Positions 14,973-22,748 of a stretch of DNA of 42,472 bases are shown in pieces. Source of the DNA: Chloroflexota bacterium. GTDB taxonomy: Bacteria; Chloroflexota; Anaerolineae; Promineifilales; Promineifilaceae. The notes under the pieces are model-generated. The model was not told the DNA's origin. It searched no databases and saw only the letters and a program-made list of their open reading frames with translations. The position numbers and the translations under genes were made by a program. Where the stretch lies: NCBI GenBank assembly GCA_022616275.1, contig JAKEFB010000144.1, forward strand, positions 1 to 42,472, read 5' to 3'. Every line of letters begins with the position of its first letter. The stretch's first letter is position 1.

Positions 14973-17663
14973 CTATGGGTGGGTTGAGTGTAACAGGGCC
15001 TGGTGGAGGCGGCGGCGCTGGTCGTAGAGGAGCAGGTTGTGGGCGACTTCGCGGATGGCGGCGTATTTGAAGGTGTAAGCGGGTTCGGGGCCGGCCGTTT
15101 CCTGGCGGAGAAAACCAAGCTGGGCCAGGGTCTCCAGGTGGTCGGGCAGACGGTCCCGCTCGGCGGCCACAGGGCAAATAGTCGCCAGCGCCTGGCTGGT
15201 AAAAATCGAGCCGACGACGCTGGCTGTTTTCAGAACTAACTGGTAAGCCGGGTTCAGGCCGTCCAGGCGGCCGGTAATTGCTTTCTGAATGACCTCGGGG
15301 GCCGGCAGCTCTTCCAACGCGGCCAGGCCGGCGGCCAGGTGAGCCTGGGCGCCGTTGACGTGAAGCAGCCCACTCTCGCACCAGGCGCGGGCGAATTCCC
15401 TGGCCAGGAAAGGGTGGCCGCCGGTGCGCTGCTGCAGCAGGCCGGCCAATTCTGCGGGCAACTGGCCAACGGACAATTGCTCACAGACCAGGGCGGCCAT
15501 TTCCTCGGCCGAGAGCGGCCCCAGGTGCAGGTGGTGGACTCCGGCGGCGTTGACCAATCGCCGGCAGGCCTTGGGGAGCGGGGCGACCACAGCCTGCTCG
15601 CGCAGCGGCCGGGTCACAATGGCCAACACCAGGGGGCGGACCTGCTGGCTGACCACCCAGGCCAGTTCCCAGGAAGCGTCGTCCAGCCACTGGCTGTTCT
15701 CCAGGACCAGCAGGCGGAGGGGGCCGCTGCGGCCGTGGCTGGTTAAAACTGCCTTTTGCAGCAGGCGCAGCAAAAAGAGGCGGGTCGTTCGCTGCCGGAC
15801 GTCGGCCGGCATCCGGCCGGTTAGCTCGTTTTCTGGAAAGCCCAGGGGTAAAACGGCGTTCAACAGCGGCGACAGGCGCAGGGCCAGAGCCGGGAAACCG
15901 CGCTCGCCCGGCAAGGTGGGCAGGCGGCTTAAGACATGGGAACGTTGCGCCGCCGCGTCGCCAAAGAGCGATTCCAGCCCAAACAGTTGCTGGAAGACCG
16001 GCCGCCAGGCGTAATAAGGGGTATGCTGTTCCAGGGGGTGGCCGGCGCCGCTGAAAGCGGTCATATTCCTGGTTCGCGCCTGGGCCAGGAGGTTCTTGAC
16101 CAGGACTGTCTTGCCAATACCGGCTTCGCCCTCGACCAGTAAAACTGCTCCCCCTTCCTCCGGCGATTGCCGCACTTGCTGCAAAATCTCGGCCAGGGCG
16201 GCCAGCTCGGCGGCTCGACCGACCAGGACGCCGGGATGGCTGGCCGTTCCCCAGCGGGGCAGGGATTGCTGGCGCGGCCGGAACACGGCCACCGGCTCAC
16301 TCTTGCCTTTGACCTCAATGCGGGGCAGCGTCTCAAAAGCCAGGTCGCCGGCCAAAACCTGGCCCTGGAGGGCCTGTTCCTGAACCGCCTGGGTGGTGGC
16401 CTCGTCACAGAACAGTTCGGACAGCTCCTGGCGAGCCGTCATCCTGGCTTCGGCGGCCTGCATCAGCCGGGCGGCCATGTTGACCACGTTGCCGACGACG
16501 GTGTATTCCCGCCGCAGCTCGTTGCCCACCGGCCCGCAAAAGACCCAGCCGGTGGTAATGCCAATGGCGCTGCGCCGCCCCAGGCGCAGCAGGGCCTGCT
16601 GCATCTCCAGGGCGGCGTGAACGGCCCGGGCAGCGTCGTCCCGGTGGGCCAGCGGCGGCAGGCCCAGGGCGGCCACCAGGGTAATCCCTTTGTCGTCCAC
16701 GTTGAGCTTGTTAATGCTGCCGGCGTAGCGGTAGAGGGCGCTCTGCAGGGCGTGCATGACGGCCTGGGCTTTGGGCAGGGTGCGGGCGTAAGGGTGCTTG
16801 ATAGATGTGCCATAACTGGGCAGCTTGACGAATATGACGGTGATGCGGCGCAGCTCGGAGACCCAGTCCCCATGTCCCGCCTCCAGCCGGGAAAGCACGG
16901 CGGCCGGGATGTAAGCCCGGAGGCCACGCCGGGCTTCAGGCGGCAAGGCTGGCAGCGCCAGCGGCTGAACCGGCAGCGGCGGGCTAACGGACTCGACGGC
17001 CACGTAGTGGCCAGCCAACGGCCGGCCGGCGCAATGGTCGTGAATCAGCCCCCAGGCGTCGGGCGAGACGACCACCTGGCCCGGTTGGGCCCGTTCTTTG
17101 GCCAGGCTCATTTGCACCAGCGGATCGCCGGACAGCAAAAACTCCCAGCGGCCGAAGACCCCACCCAGGTGAACGCTGTAAACGTCGCCGGCGCCAAGGC
17201 CGATTTGGAGCGACAGGGGAATGCCCTCGGCGGTGACATACCCGTGCAAGGCCTCCTGCACGGCCAGGCCGCACTGGACCGCTCGGAGGGTACCTTCGGC
17301 CAGGGCGTCGCGGGCGCCCCGGCCGCCCCTGGCGACCAACTCCGAAATCGGCCAGAGGGCCAATAGGGCATCGCCGGCAAACTTGGTTACCTCGCCGCCG
17401 TGGGCGTGGATGAGGGCGATCAGGCGGCCGAAGTAATCATTCAGCAAATGGGCTAAATCTTCCGAGCCGGCCAGCCCCCGTTGGGCCAGGAGTTCACCCA
17501 GGGCGGTGAAACCGGTGATGTCGGCAAAGAAGACGGCGGCGGCCGAACGCTCGGCGGCCGGTTCAGCCAGCGGGGCCGGATCGGCCGCCAGGCGACGGAC
17601 GACCAGCCCGGGCACGTAACTGGCCAGGGTTTCGACTAGCTCCTGCTGGGCAACTTCTCGCAT
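14973..17663 (-). CDS. Soluble-adenylate-cyclase-like protein: two class III cyclase domains plus AAA ATPase
   Basis: About 896 residues. The first cyclase domain has the metal aspartates (numbered from the TTG at 17687) D56 in FFADITGFT and D106 in KFAGDALLALW. The second is degenerate at the first Asp (VIFVKLPSYG) but keeps NVDDKG and GWVFCGPVGNELRREYTVVGN, the pattern of the C2 half of soluble adenylyl cyclase. A Walker A GEAGIGKT follows at about residue 516, with a weak Walker B (LLVLENSQWLDD). The likely activity is making cAMP or cGMP under control of the ATPase region; no TPR tail is present. The start is uncertain: ATG at 17663, or TTG at 17687, whose extra codons lie in a GTGCCAGGC intergenic repeat. 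It converges on the molybdoenzyme with an 8-bp gap. Confidence 0.9.
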   Translation of the reverse strand: MREVAQQELVETLASYVPGLVVRRLAADPAPLAEPAAERSAAAVFFADITGFTALGELLAQRGLAGSEDLAHLLNDYFGRLIALIHAHGGEVTKFAGDALLALWPISELVARGGRGARDALAEGTLRAVQCGLAVQEALHGYVTAEGIPLSLQIGLGAGDVYSVHLGGVFGRWEFLLSGDPLVQMSLAKERAQPGQVVVSPDAWGLIHDHCAGRPLAGHYVAVESVSPPLPVQPLALPALPPEARRGLRAYIPAAVLSRLEAGHGDWVSELRRITVIFVKLPSYGTSIKHPYARTLPKAQAVMHALQSALYRYAGSINKLNVDDKGITLVAALGLPPLAHRDDAARAVHAALEMQQALLRLGRRSAIGITTGWVFCGPVGNELRREYTVVGNVVNMAARLMQAAEARMTARQELSELFCDEATTQAVQEQALQGQVLAGDLAFETLPRIEVKGKSEPVAVFRPRQQSLPRWGTASHPGVLVGRAAELAALAEILQQVRQSPEEGGAVLLVEGEAGIGKTVLVKNLLAQARTRNMTAFSGAGHPLEQHTPYYAWRPVFQQLFGLESLFGDAAAQRSHVLSRLPTLPGERGFPALALRLSPLLNAVLPLGFPENELTGRMPADVRQRTTRLFLLRLLQKAVLTSHGRSGPLRLLVLENSQWLDDASWELAWVVSQQVRPLVLAIVTRPLREQAVVAPLPKACRRLVNAAGVHHLHLGPLSAEEMAALVCEQLSVGQLPAELAGLLQQRTGGHPFLAREFARAWCESGLLHVNGAQAHLAAGLAALEELPAPEVIQKAITGRLDGLNPAYQLVLKTASVVGSIFTSQALATICPVAAERDRLPDHLETLAQLGFLRQETAGPEPAYTFKYAAIREVAHNLLLYDQRRRLHQALLHSTHP

Positions 17664-17697
17664 CTTAAGCGCCTGGCACTTCTCCAAGAAAGACGCT

Positions 17698-17779
17698 CAG
17701 TAGATCGCATTGGAACGCGGGCATCTTGCCCGCCTTTGCGGACAGGATGTCCGCGTTCCCAGGGCACTTCGATCTACTG
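17698..17779. repeat. Cruciform-forming intergenic repeat with two internal hairpins
   Basis: Outer arms CAGTAGATCG (17698-17707) and CGATCTACTG (17770-17779) enclose a second stem GGAACGCGG (17712-17720) / CCGCGTTCC (17750-17758). Competing with or inside that stem are two perfect hairpins, GCGGGCA-TCT-TGCCCGC (17717-17733) and GCGGACA-GGA-TGTCCGC (17738-17754). It lies upstream of the cyclase gene. Confidence 0.8.
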
Positions 17780-17849
17780 ATGCTGGCATTATGGAGGAAG
17801 TTAAGTCGCCGTGCAAGAAGCGTTGGAGTAGGGCATTCTTCAGCCCGCC

Positions 17850-17871
17850 GTTCGCATCTGAGGATGCGAAC
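17850..17871. repeat. Hairpin repeat GTTCGCATC-TGAG-GATGCGAAC
   Basis: A perfect 9-bp stem with a TGAG loop. A second copy at 35364-35385 reads GGTCGCATC-TGAG-GATGCGACC, with a compensatory T-A to G-C change at the second pair. It is followed by CTCCT in both places. Confidence 0.8.
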
Positions 17872-17937
17872 TCCTCATTGACGACGGACGACAGTAAGCC
17901 AAACCGCCAAGTTATTTGCGGACAGTTAATAAGAAAT

Positions 17938-19380
17938 CTAAGGTCTGGGGGGCCTGGTCGGTGGCAGGCCGGGTCGTTTGAGAAAGACGATGCCAGCCAA
18001 CAGCAGGGCAGTGGCCAACGCCAGCCAGCCGCTGTCGCCGGCCGTTTCTGGCGTTGGGTTCTGGCTAGCGCCTGGCAGAGTAGCATCGTTCCCTAACAAG
18101 CCAGGGCTGGTTTGGTCAGGGGCCAAAGGTTCGTCCGTCTCTTCCGGCTCTTCGGTCGGTTCCGGCTCTTCAGTTGGTTCCGGATCTTCGGTCGGTGGCG
18201 GGCCAGGTGGATTGGGCGTCCGGGTCTGGCCAGGTGGCTGCGGCGTGCGGGTCTGGCCGGGCGGCGTCTGGCGGGTTGGCGTCGGGTCGGGTGGGTCGGA
18301 CGTCACGGAGACGGGCGGCGGTGAAGGGTCTGGCGGTGGTGACGGGTCAGGGGGAATCGTGACCAGGAACGTGGGCGTGGCCTGCACGGGCGCGCCGGTA
18401 GCGCGGAGTGAGGGTGTCGGCCGGGGGGTACGGCTGGGGGTAGCGGTCGGCGTGGCCGTGGCCACCACCGTTCTGGTGGGGCGGGGTGTAGTGGTCAGGA
18501 CCACCAGGGGCGCCACGACGGCCGGACCAGGAGAAAAGCCCGGCTCGACAGTCGTCATCAGTCCGGCCGGGACAGCCACGACCACACCCTGGGCCTGGAC
18601 TTCGACCTGGCCTTCGTGGACCATGACGTTGGTGACGCCACCGGCCGTTACCTCCGTGGTAAAGCGGGTACCCTGGACAATAATGGCCGTGGCCGGCGTT
18701 TCCAGCCTGAAGGTAGAATCGGGTGAGGGGAGCGGCTGGACAAGGCTCTCTGACTGCCCAACGAGCTGATAAAGGAAAATTTCTCGCTGCCGGCCGTCGC
18801 CTTGGCCGGCAAGCCGGACAATGGTCAACTCGCTGTTGGCAGCCAGGTAGAGGACGCTGTTATCGAAAAAGCGGAGGGAGGCAGTGGCCTCCTGGCCGGT
18901 GCGGAGGCGGTCGCCGCTCTCCAGTTGCTGGCCGGTGGCGGCCGGCTGCCACGTTTCCTGGCCGGCAACCAGAACTTCTACCGGACCACTGGCTTCCAGG
19001 GCGGCCGTCTGGGCAACGCTGCCCCACCCGTTTTGCAGCAACAGACCAGCAGCCAGAAGAAGGGCCAGAACGGCGGCCACGGCGACGGCCCGCGTCAGCG
19101 GGGGTGAAAAAAGAACCCGCAGCCACTCGCCAATGGAAAAGGCCGGGTCTACCGGCGGCTGGCGTTGCTGAAACATCTGGCGTACGCTCGTTTTTAGCTC
19201 GGCCGGCGGCTCCAGCCAGCGGTCGTTGGCCATCAACGGAATGGCGCTGCGCAGCCAGGCCAGCGTGGCCTGGCACTCGGAGCAGCCGGTTTTCAGGTGC
19301 CTGACGACCGGTTCAGTCTCAGCCCGGCCCAACCGCCCCTCAGCAAAATTCGCCAGTTGTTCTATGGAAAGGTGGTCCAT
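17938..19380 (-). CDS. Zinc-finger/FecR-domain membrane protein, probable sigma-factor partner
   Basis: A 480-residue protein. The N-terminus resembles an anti-sigma zinc-binding region (H28, C33, C36 in RHLKTGCSECQATL). A transmembrane helix follows at about 96-115, then an extracytoplasmic FecR domain (about 130-285, with ESGDRLRTGQEATASLRF and VQGTRFTTEVTAGGVTNVMVHEG), a long Thr/Pro/Glu-rich linker (about 290-440) and a second hydrophobic helix near the C-terminus (GWLALATALLLAGIVFLKRPG). It lies downstream of an ECF sigma gene on the same strand, 119 bp apart. The parsimonious role is a membrane sensor that holds the sigma factor; the C-terminal anchor suggests a loop or stalk tethered at both ends. 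Confidence 0.87.
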   Translation of the reverse strand: MDHLSIEQLANFAEGRLGRAETEPVVRHLKTGCSECQATLAWLRSAIPLMANDRWLEPPAELKTSVRQMFQQRQPPVDPAFSIGEWLRVLFSPPLTRAVAVAAVLALLLAAGLLLQNGWGSVAQTAALEASGPVEVLVAGQETWQPAATGQQLESGDRLRTGQEATASLRFFDNSVLYLAANSELTIVRLAGQGDGRQREIFLYQLVGQSESLVQPLPSPDSTFRLETPATAIIVQGTRFTTEVTAGGVTNVMVHEGQVEVQAQGVVVAVPAGLMTTVEPGFSPGPAVVAPLVVLTTTPRPTRTVVATATPTATPSRTPRPTPSLRATGAPVQATPTFLVTIPPDPSPPPDPSPPPVSVTSDPPDPTPTRQTPPGQTRTPQPPGQTRTPNPPGPPPTEDPEPTEEPEPTEEPEETDEPLAPDQTSPGLLGNDATLPGASQNPTPETAGDSGWLALATALLLAGIVFLKRPGLPPTRPPRP

Positions 19381-19456
19381 TCCCTCAGCTTGCCTTTAGT
19401 TATACAGAGTAGCCAGGCGGTTGGTTGATACACTTTTGACTACCTTTACCAAACAG

Positions 19457-19493
19457 TGACGACGGACGACAGACGACGGACGGCGGACGATAG
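19457..19493. repeat. Heptanucleotide tandem array (ACGACGG type)
   Basis: Five consecutive 7-nt units: ACGACGG, ACGACAG, ACGACGG, ACGGCGG, ACGATAG. A two-unit relative (ACGACGGACGACAG) lies at 17881-17894, so the same unit flanks both ends of the FecR gene. Confidence 0.8.
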
Positions 19494-19498
19494 CAAGC

Positions 19499-20062
19499 CT
19501 ATTCTTCAAGCAGGCGGCGGAGTTTTTCCAGGCAGCGAGCGCGGGTGGGGCCAATTGAACCGATGGGGATACGCAATTTGGCGGCAATGTCGGTGTAAGA
19601 CGGCCGGCCGGCATCGTAGTACAGTTGCCACAACAGGCGGCGGCAGGGGTCGTCCAGGTGTTTCAACGCTTCACGCACCTTCGCCTGGCGCTCGTAAAAG
19701 GTGACGACCTCCTCGGTGCTGGCTTCCTCGATCCAGGCGTCGGCGCCAATGAGGCCCGCTTGCGGGTTCTGCGTTCGCTCGTAATCTGCCCCCCGGCGGC
19801 GCTCCCAACATTCGCGGCGGGCGGTCGTTACCAGCCAGGCGGACAGTCGCTCTGGCTGGCGCAGCGCAGGCAGATGCTGCAGCAAGGAGAGCCAGACCGA
19901 CTGGAACACGTCCTGGACTTCGTAGGCCGACAGGCCATAGCGAATGGGAATGGTATAAACCAACCGTTCGTAGCGGCCGACCAGCATATCCCAGGCTGCT
20001 TCATCCCCGGCCCGGCAGGCATTGACCAGTTGTTCGTCCGAGAGTTGGGAATAGTTGGACAC
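19499..20062 (-). CDS. ECF-subfamily RNA polymerase sigma factor
   Basis: A 187-residue sigma-70-like factor. Region 2 is visible as LVNACRAGDEAAWDMLVGRYERLVYTI through VFQSVWLSLLQHLPALRQPERLSAWLVTTARRECW. Region 4 appears as ALKHLDDPCRRLLWQLYYDAGRPSYTDIAAKLRIPIGSIGPTRARCLEKLRRLL, the helix-turn-helix that reads the -35. The start is uncertain: GTG at 20062 is chosen because the next possible start (TTG at 20092) lies in the T tract of the topA terminator. Neither has a clear Shine-Dalgarno. The downstream zinc-finger/FecR protein is its probable regulator. Confidence 0.9.
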   Translation of the reverse strand: MSNYSQLSDEQLVNACRAGDEAAWDMLVGRYERLVYTIPIRYGLSAYEVQDVFQSVWLSLLQHLPALRQPERLSAWLVTTARRECWERRRGADYERTQNPQAGLIGADAWIEEASTEEVVTFYERQAKVREALKHLDDPCRRLLWQLYYDAGRPSYTDIAAKLRIPIGSIGPTRARCLEKLRRLLEE

Positions 20063-20090
20063 AACGTATAAGCATACCCCAGGCAGGCGC

Positions 20091-20126
20091 AAAGCAAAAG
20101 GCCGCCCGTGGAGGTTGGGTGGCCTT
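20091..20126 (-). terminator. topA intrinsic terminator
   Basis: Reading leftward, AAGGCCACCC, a 9-nt loop, then GGGCGGCCTT (one G-U type mismatch) followed by TTGCTTT. Between it and the topA stop is another small hairpin, GCAGGCT-AAC-AGCCTGC (20156-20172), with the word GCCTGCTTTAC repeated at 20142 and 20168. Confidence 0.7.
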
Positions 20127-20181
20127 AATCGCGCGGATGGCGGCCTGCTTTACACGCAGGCTAACAGCCTGCTTTACTGTA

Positions 20182-22653
20182 CTACGCTTTTTCCGCTTCC
20201 AGCTCGGGGATAGTAACGGTGATAGGCTGCCGTTCGCCGCAGTGGGTACATTCGGCCGTGTGGCGGTCTAACTGGACAACCAGATGGCCACACAGCCGGC
20301 ATCGTTGGGGCAGCGGCCGTTTCCGACTGGTCCACTCGCAGGCCGGGTAGTTGGCGCAGCCAAAAAAGAGCCGGTTGCCCTTGCGAGTGCGTTTCTCCAC
20401 CAGGTCGCCGCCGCAATTGGGGCAGGTGACGCCAATCCGGGTCAAAATCTGCTCGGTGTGGCGGCACTTGGGGAAATTGCTGCAACCGATAAAGCGGCCA
20501 AAGCGACCCTCCCGGTAAAGCAACGGGCTGCCACATTCCGGGCAGGCCCGGCCGACCGGTTCCGTCTCTGTTTTAACCTCGACTTTGGCAATGGCCCGGT
20601 CGGCGGCCGCCAGGTCGTGAGACAGGCCCTTATAAAAGCCGTCTATGACGGGCACCCAGGACTTGCCCTCGGCAATTTCGTCCAGTTCATCTTCCAGCCG
20701 GGCGGTAAAGTCTACCGACAATACATCGGGGAAATATTCGACCAAGAGGTCAGTGACCAACTCGCCAATCTCGGTGGGCCGCAGCCGTTTTTCTTCCAGC
20801 TCGACGTAGCCCCGCGATTGGATGGTAGAGATAGTGCTGGCGTAGGTGCTCGGCCGGCCGATGCCGTTCTCTTCCAATTCTTTAACTAGCGTAGCCTCAC
20901 TGAAACGGGGAGGCGGCTGGGTAAAGTGCTGCTCCGGCAGGAGGCGCAACATATCCAGCGCTTCTCCTTCGGCCAGGTCGGCCGGAACTTTGTTCTCGCT
21001 TTCCTCCGGCCGGTCGGTCGGCTCCGTCTCCTCGTAAAGGGCCAGGAAGCCGGCAAAGCGCAAGGTCGAGCCGGCGGCTCGGAAGAGATAGGGCCGGCGG
21101 GCGGGCACGCTGCCCGGTGGGCCGGCCATGATGTCGGCCGAAACCGTGTCATACTCGGCCGGGGCCATCTGGCTGGCGACAAACCGCTCCCAGATGAGCT
21201 GGTAGACGCGGAACTGCTCGCGCGACAGGTATTCCTTCATCTTTTTCGGGGTGCGCTCGACCGAAGTCGGCCGGATAGCCTCGTGCGCTTCCTGGGCCGT
21301 TTTAGAGCGGGTCTTATAAACCGGCGGCTCGGCCGGCACGTAGTCGCGGCCAAAGTGGCGGATGATGTGGTCGCGGGCCTCAGCCTGGGCCTCTTTGGCC
21401 ACGGCGACGCTGTCGGTACGCATGTAAGTAATGAGGCCGATTGTCCCTTCCTGGCCGATGTCTACGCCCTCGTACAACTGCTGGGCAATGCGCATCGTCT
21501 TATTCGTGCCCAAGCCAACGCGGCGCGAGGCTTCCTGCTGCAGCGTGCTGGTGGTAAACGGCGCCGCCGGCCGGCGGGTCCGCCGGCCCAGGCGCACCTC
21601 CTGGACCGTCCACTCGGCCTTTTCCAGGGCAGCGACGTGGGGCAACACGTCGGCTTCGGTGGACAGGACCGGCTCTTTGCCGTTCAACTGGTGCAACCGG
21701 GCCTTAAAGAATGGCCGGGGATCTTCTTGCCGCTGGGTTTGCCGGCTCAGTTCAGCGTCCAGCGTCCAGTATTCTTCGGGGACGAAGCGGTTGATTTCTC
21801 GCTCGCGCTCGACCACGAGCCGGACGGCGACCGACTGCACCCGGCCGGCCGAGAGCCCGCTGCGGACCTTGCGCCAGAGGAGTGGGCTCAGCTTGTAGCC
21901 GACCAGGCGGTCAAGGATACGCCGCGCCTGCTGGGCGTTGACCCGCTCCATGTCAATCTCGCGAGGGTGCTGGAAGGCCGCCTGAACGGCCGGACGGGTA
22001 ATCTCTTGGAAGACCACCCGCCGGGTCCGCCGGGGATCCATTTCGGCCGCTTCCTGGACGTGCCAGGCAATGGCTTCGCCTTCCCGGTCCGGGTCGGTGG
22101 CCAGGTAGACCTCTTCGGCCTTCTCGGCCGCCTCTTTCAACTCCTTGACGACTTTGCGCTTGTCGTTGGGCACGCGGTATTCCGGCACATAGCCGGACTC
22201 GATGTCCACGCTGAGGCGCGACTTCAGCAAGTCGCGGACGTGCCCGACGCTGGAGAGGACGCGATAGCCCCGGCCGAGGTACTTGCCAATGGTCTTGGCC
22301 TTGGCCGGCGACTCGACGATGACCAGCTTGCCGGAGCGCTTGCCGTTGGCGGCCGGCGCTTTGGTGGCTACCGGCGCCGGCTTAGCTGTTTTACCGGCCC
22401 CGCGGGCCGTCTTAGACGCCTTTTTAGGGCTGGCCTTGGCCGCCTTTTTGGAGCCAGCGGCGGCCGACCTTTTCTGGCTTTCAATCTTTGGCTTGGGCAG
22501 GGTATCGTGGGCCGTGGTGTGGCCGCGCTTATAGATTTGGGCGCCGCATACCGGGCAGGTCCCTCGCGTGGCCGGCGTGCCGTTTGGCGCCCACTCCGGC
22601 TGCGGGTTCTGCATGACCCGGTGCGCCTTGCATTTTAAGCAGTATCCTTCCAA
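20182..22653 (-). CDS. topA: DNA topoisomerase I with extra N-terminal zinc motif
   Basis: A type IA topoisomerase of 823 residues that relaxes negative supercoils. The Toprim domain begins near residue 107 (KLVIVESPAKAKTIGKYLG) and has the acidic triad in YLATDPDREGEAIAW; the active-site tyrosine is Y410 in GLITYMRTDS. The C-terminus carries zinc ribbons (CPECG...CSNFPKC, CPNCGG...CANYPAC, CRLCG...CTHCG). Unusually, the N-terminus has an added CxxC...CxxC module (C5, C8, C33, C36; DUF5679-like), joined by a Lys/Ala-rich basic linker of about 55 residues. The TTG start is kept because it precedes C5 and has AAGGGA about 7 nt upstream. It has its own terminator. Confidence 0.95.
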   Translation of the reverse strand: MEGYCLKCKAHRVMQNPQPEWAPNGTPATRGTCPVCGAQIYKRGHTTAHDTLPKPKIESQKRSAAAGSKKAAKASPKKASKTARGAGKTAKPAPVATKAPAANGKRSGKLVIVESPAKAKTIGKYLGRGYRVLSSVGHVRDLLKSRLSVDIESGYVPEYRVPNDKRKVVKELKEAAEKAEEVYLATDPDREGEAIAWHVQEAAEMDPRRTRRVVFQEITRPAVQAAFQHPREIDMERVNAQQARRILDRLVGYKLSPLLWRKVRSGLSAGRVQSVAVRLVVEREREINRFVPEEYWTLDAELSRQTQRQEDPRPFFKARLHQLNGKEPVLSTEADVLPHVAALEKAEWTVQEVRLGRRTRRPAAPFTTSTLQQEASRRVGLGTNKTMRIAQQLYEGVDIGQEGTIGLITYMRTDSVAVAKEAQAEARDHIIRHFGRDYVPAEPPVYKTRSKTAQEAHEAIRPTSVERTPKKMKEYLSREQFRVYQLIWERFVASQMAPAEYDTVSADIMAGPPGSVPARRPYLFRAAGSTLRFAGFLALYEETEPTDRPEESENKVPADLAEGEALDMLRLLPEQHFTQPPPRFSEATLVKELEENGIGRPSTYASTISTIQSRGYVELEEKRLRPTEIGELVTDLLVEYFPDVLSVDFTARLEDELDEIAEGKSWVPVIDGFYKGLSHDLAAADRAIAKVEVKTETEPVGRACPECGSPLLYREGRFGRFIGCSNFPKCRHTEQILTRIGVTCPNCGGDLVEKRTRKGNRLFFGCANYPACEWTSRKRPLPQRCRLCGHLVVQLDRHTAECTHCGERQPITVTIPELEAEKA

Positions 22654-22670
22654 TTTATGTCCCTTCCAGG

Positions 22671-22738
22671 GTAATTGAGTAATTAAGTAATTCAGTAATT
22701 GAACAGGAAATTACCACATTACTCAATTACTTAATTAC
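22671..22738. repeat. Inverted octanucleotide array (GTAATTRA) upstream of topA
   Basis: GTAATTGA, GTAATTAA, GTAATTCA, GTAATTGA run rightward and then the inverse arm AATTACC...TTACTCAATTACTTAATTAC returns, so about 30 nt on each side can pair. It separates topA from manC and is the most AT-rich point of the region. Confidence 0.85.
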
Positions 22739-22748
22739 GACTTCTTCA

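Noticed and set aside
20926-22638. Long plus-strand open frames opposite topA, ffh and metK (also 26893-27981 and 28220-29548)
   Set aside because: They are shadows of recognised genes on the other strand, with no recognisable protein content.
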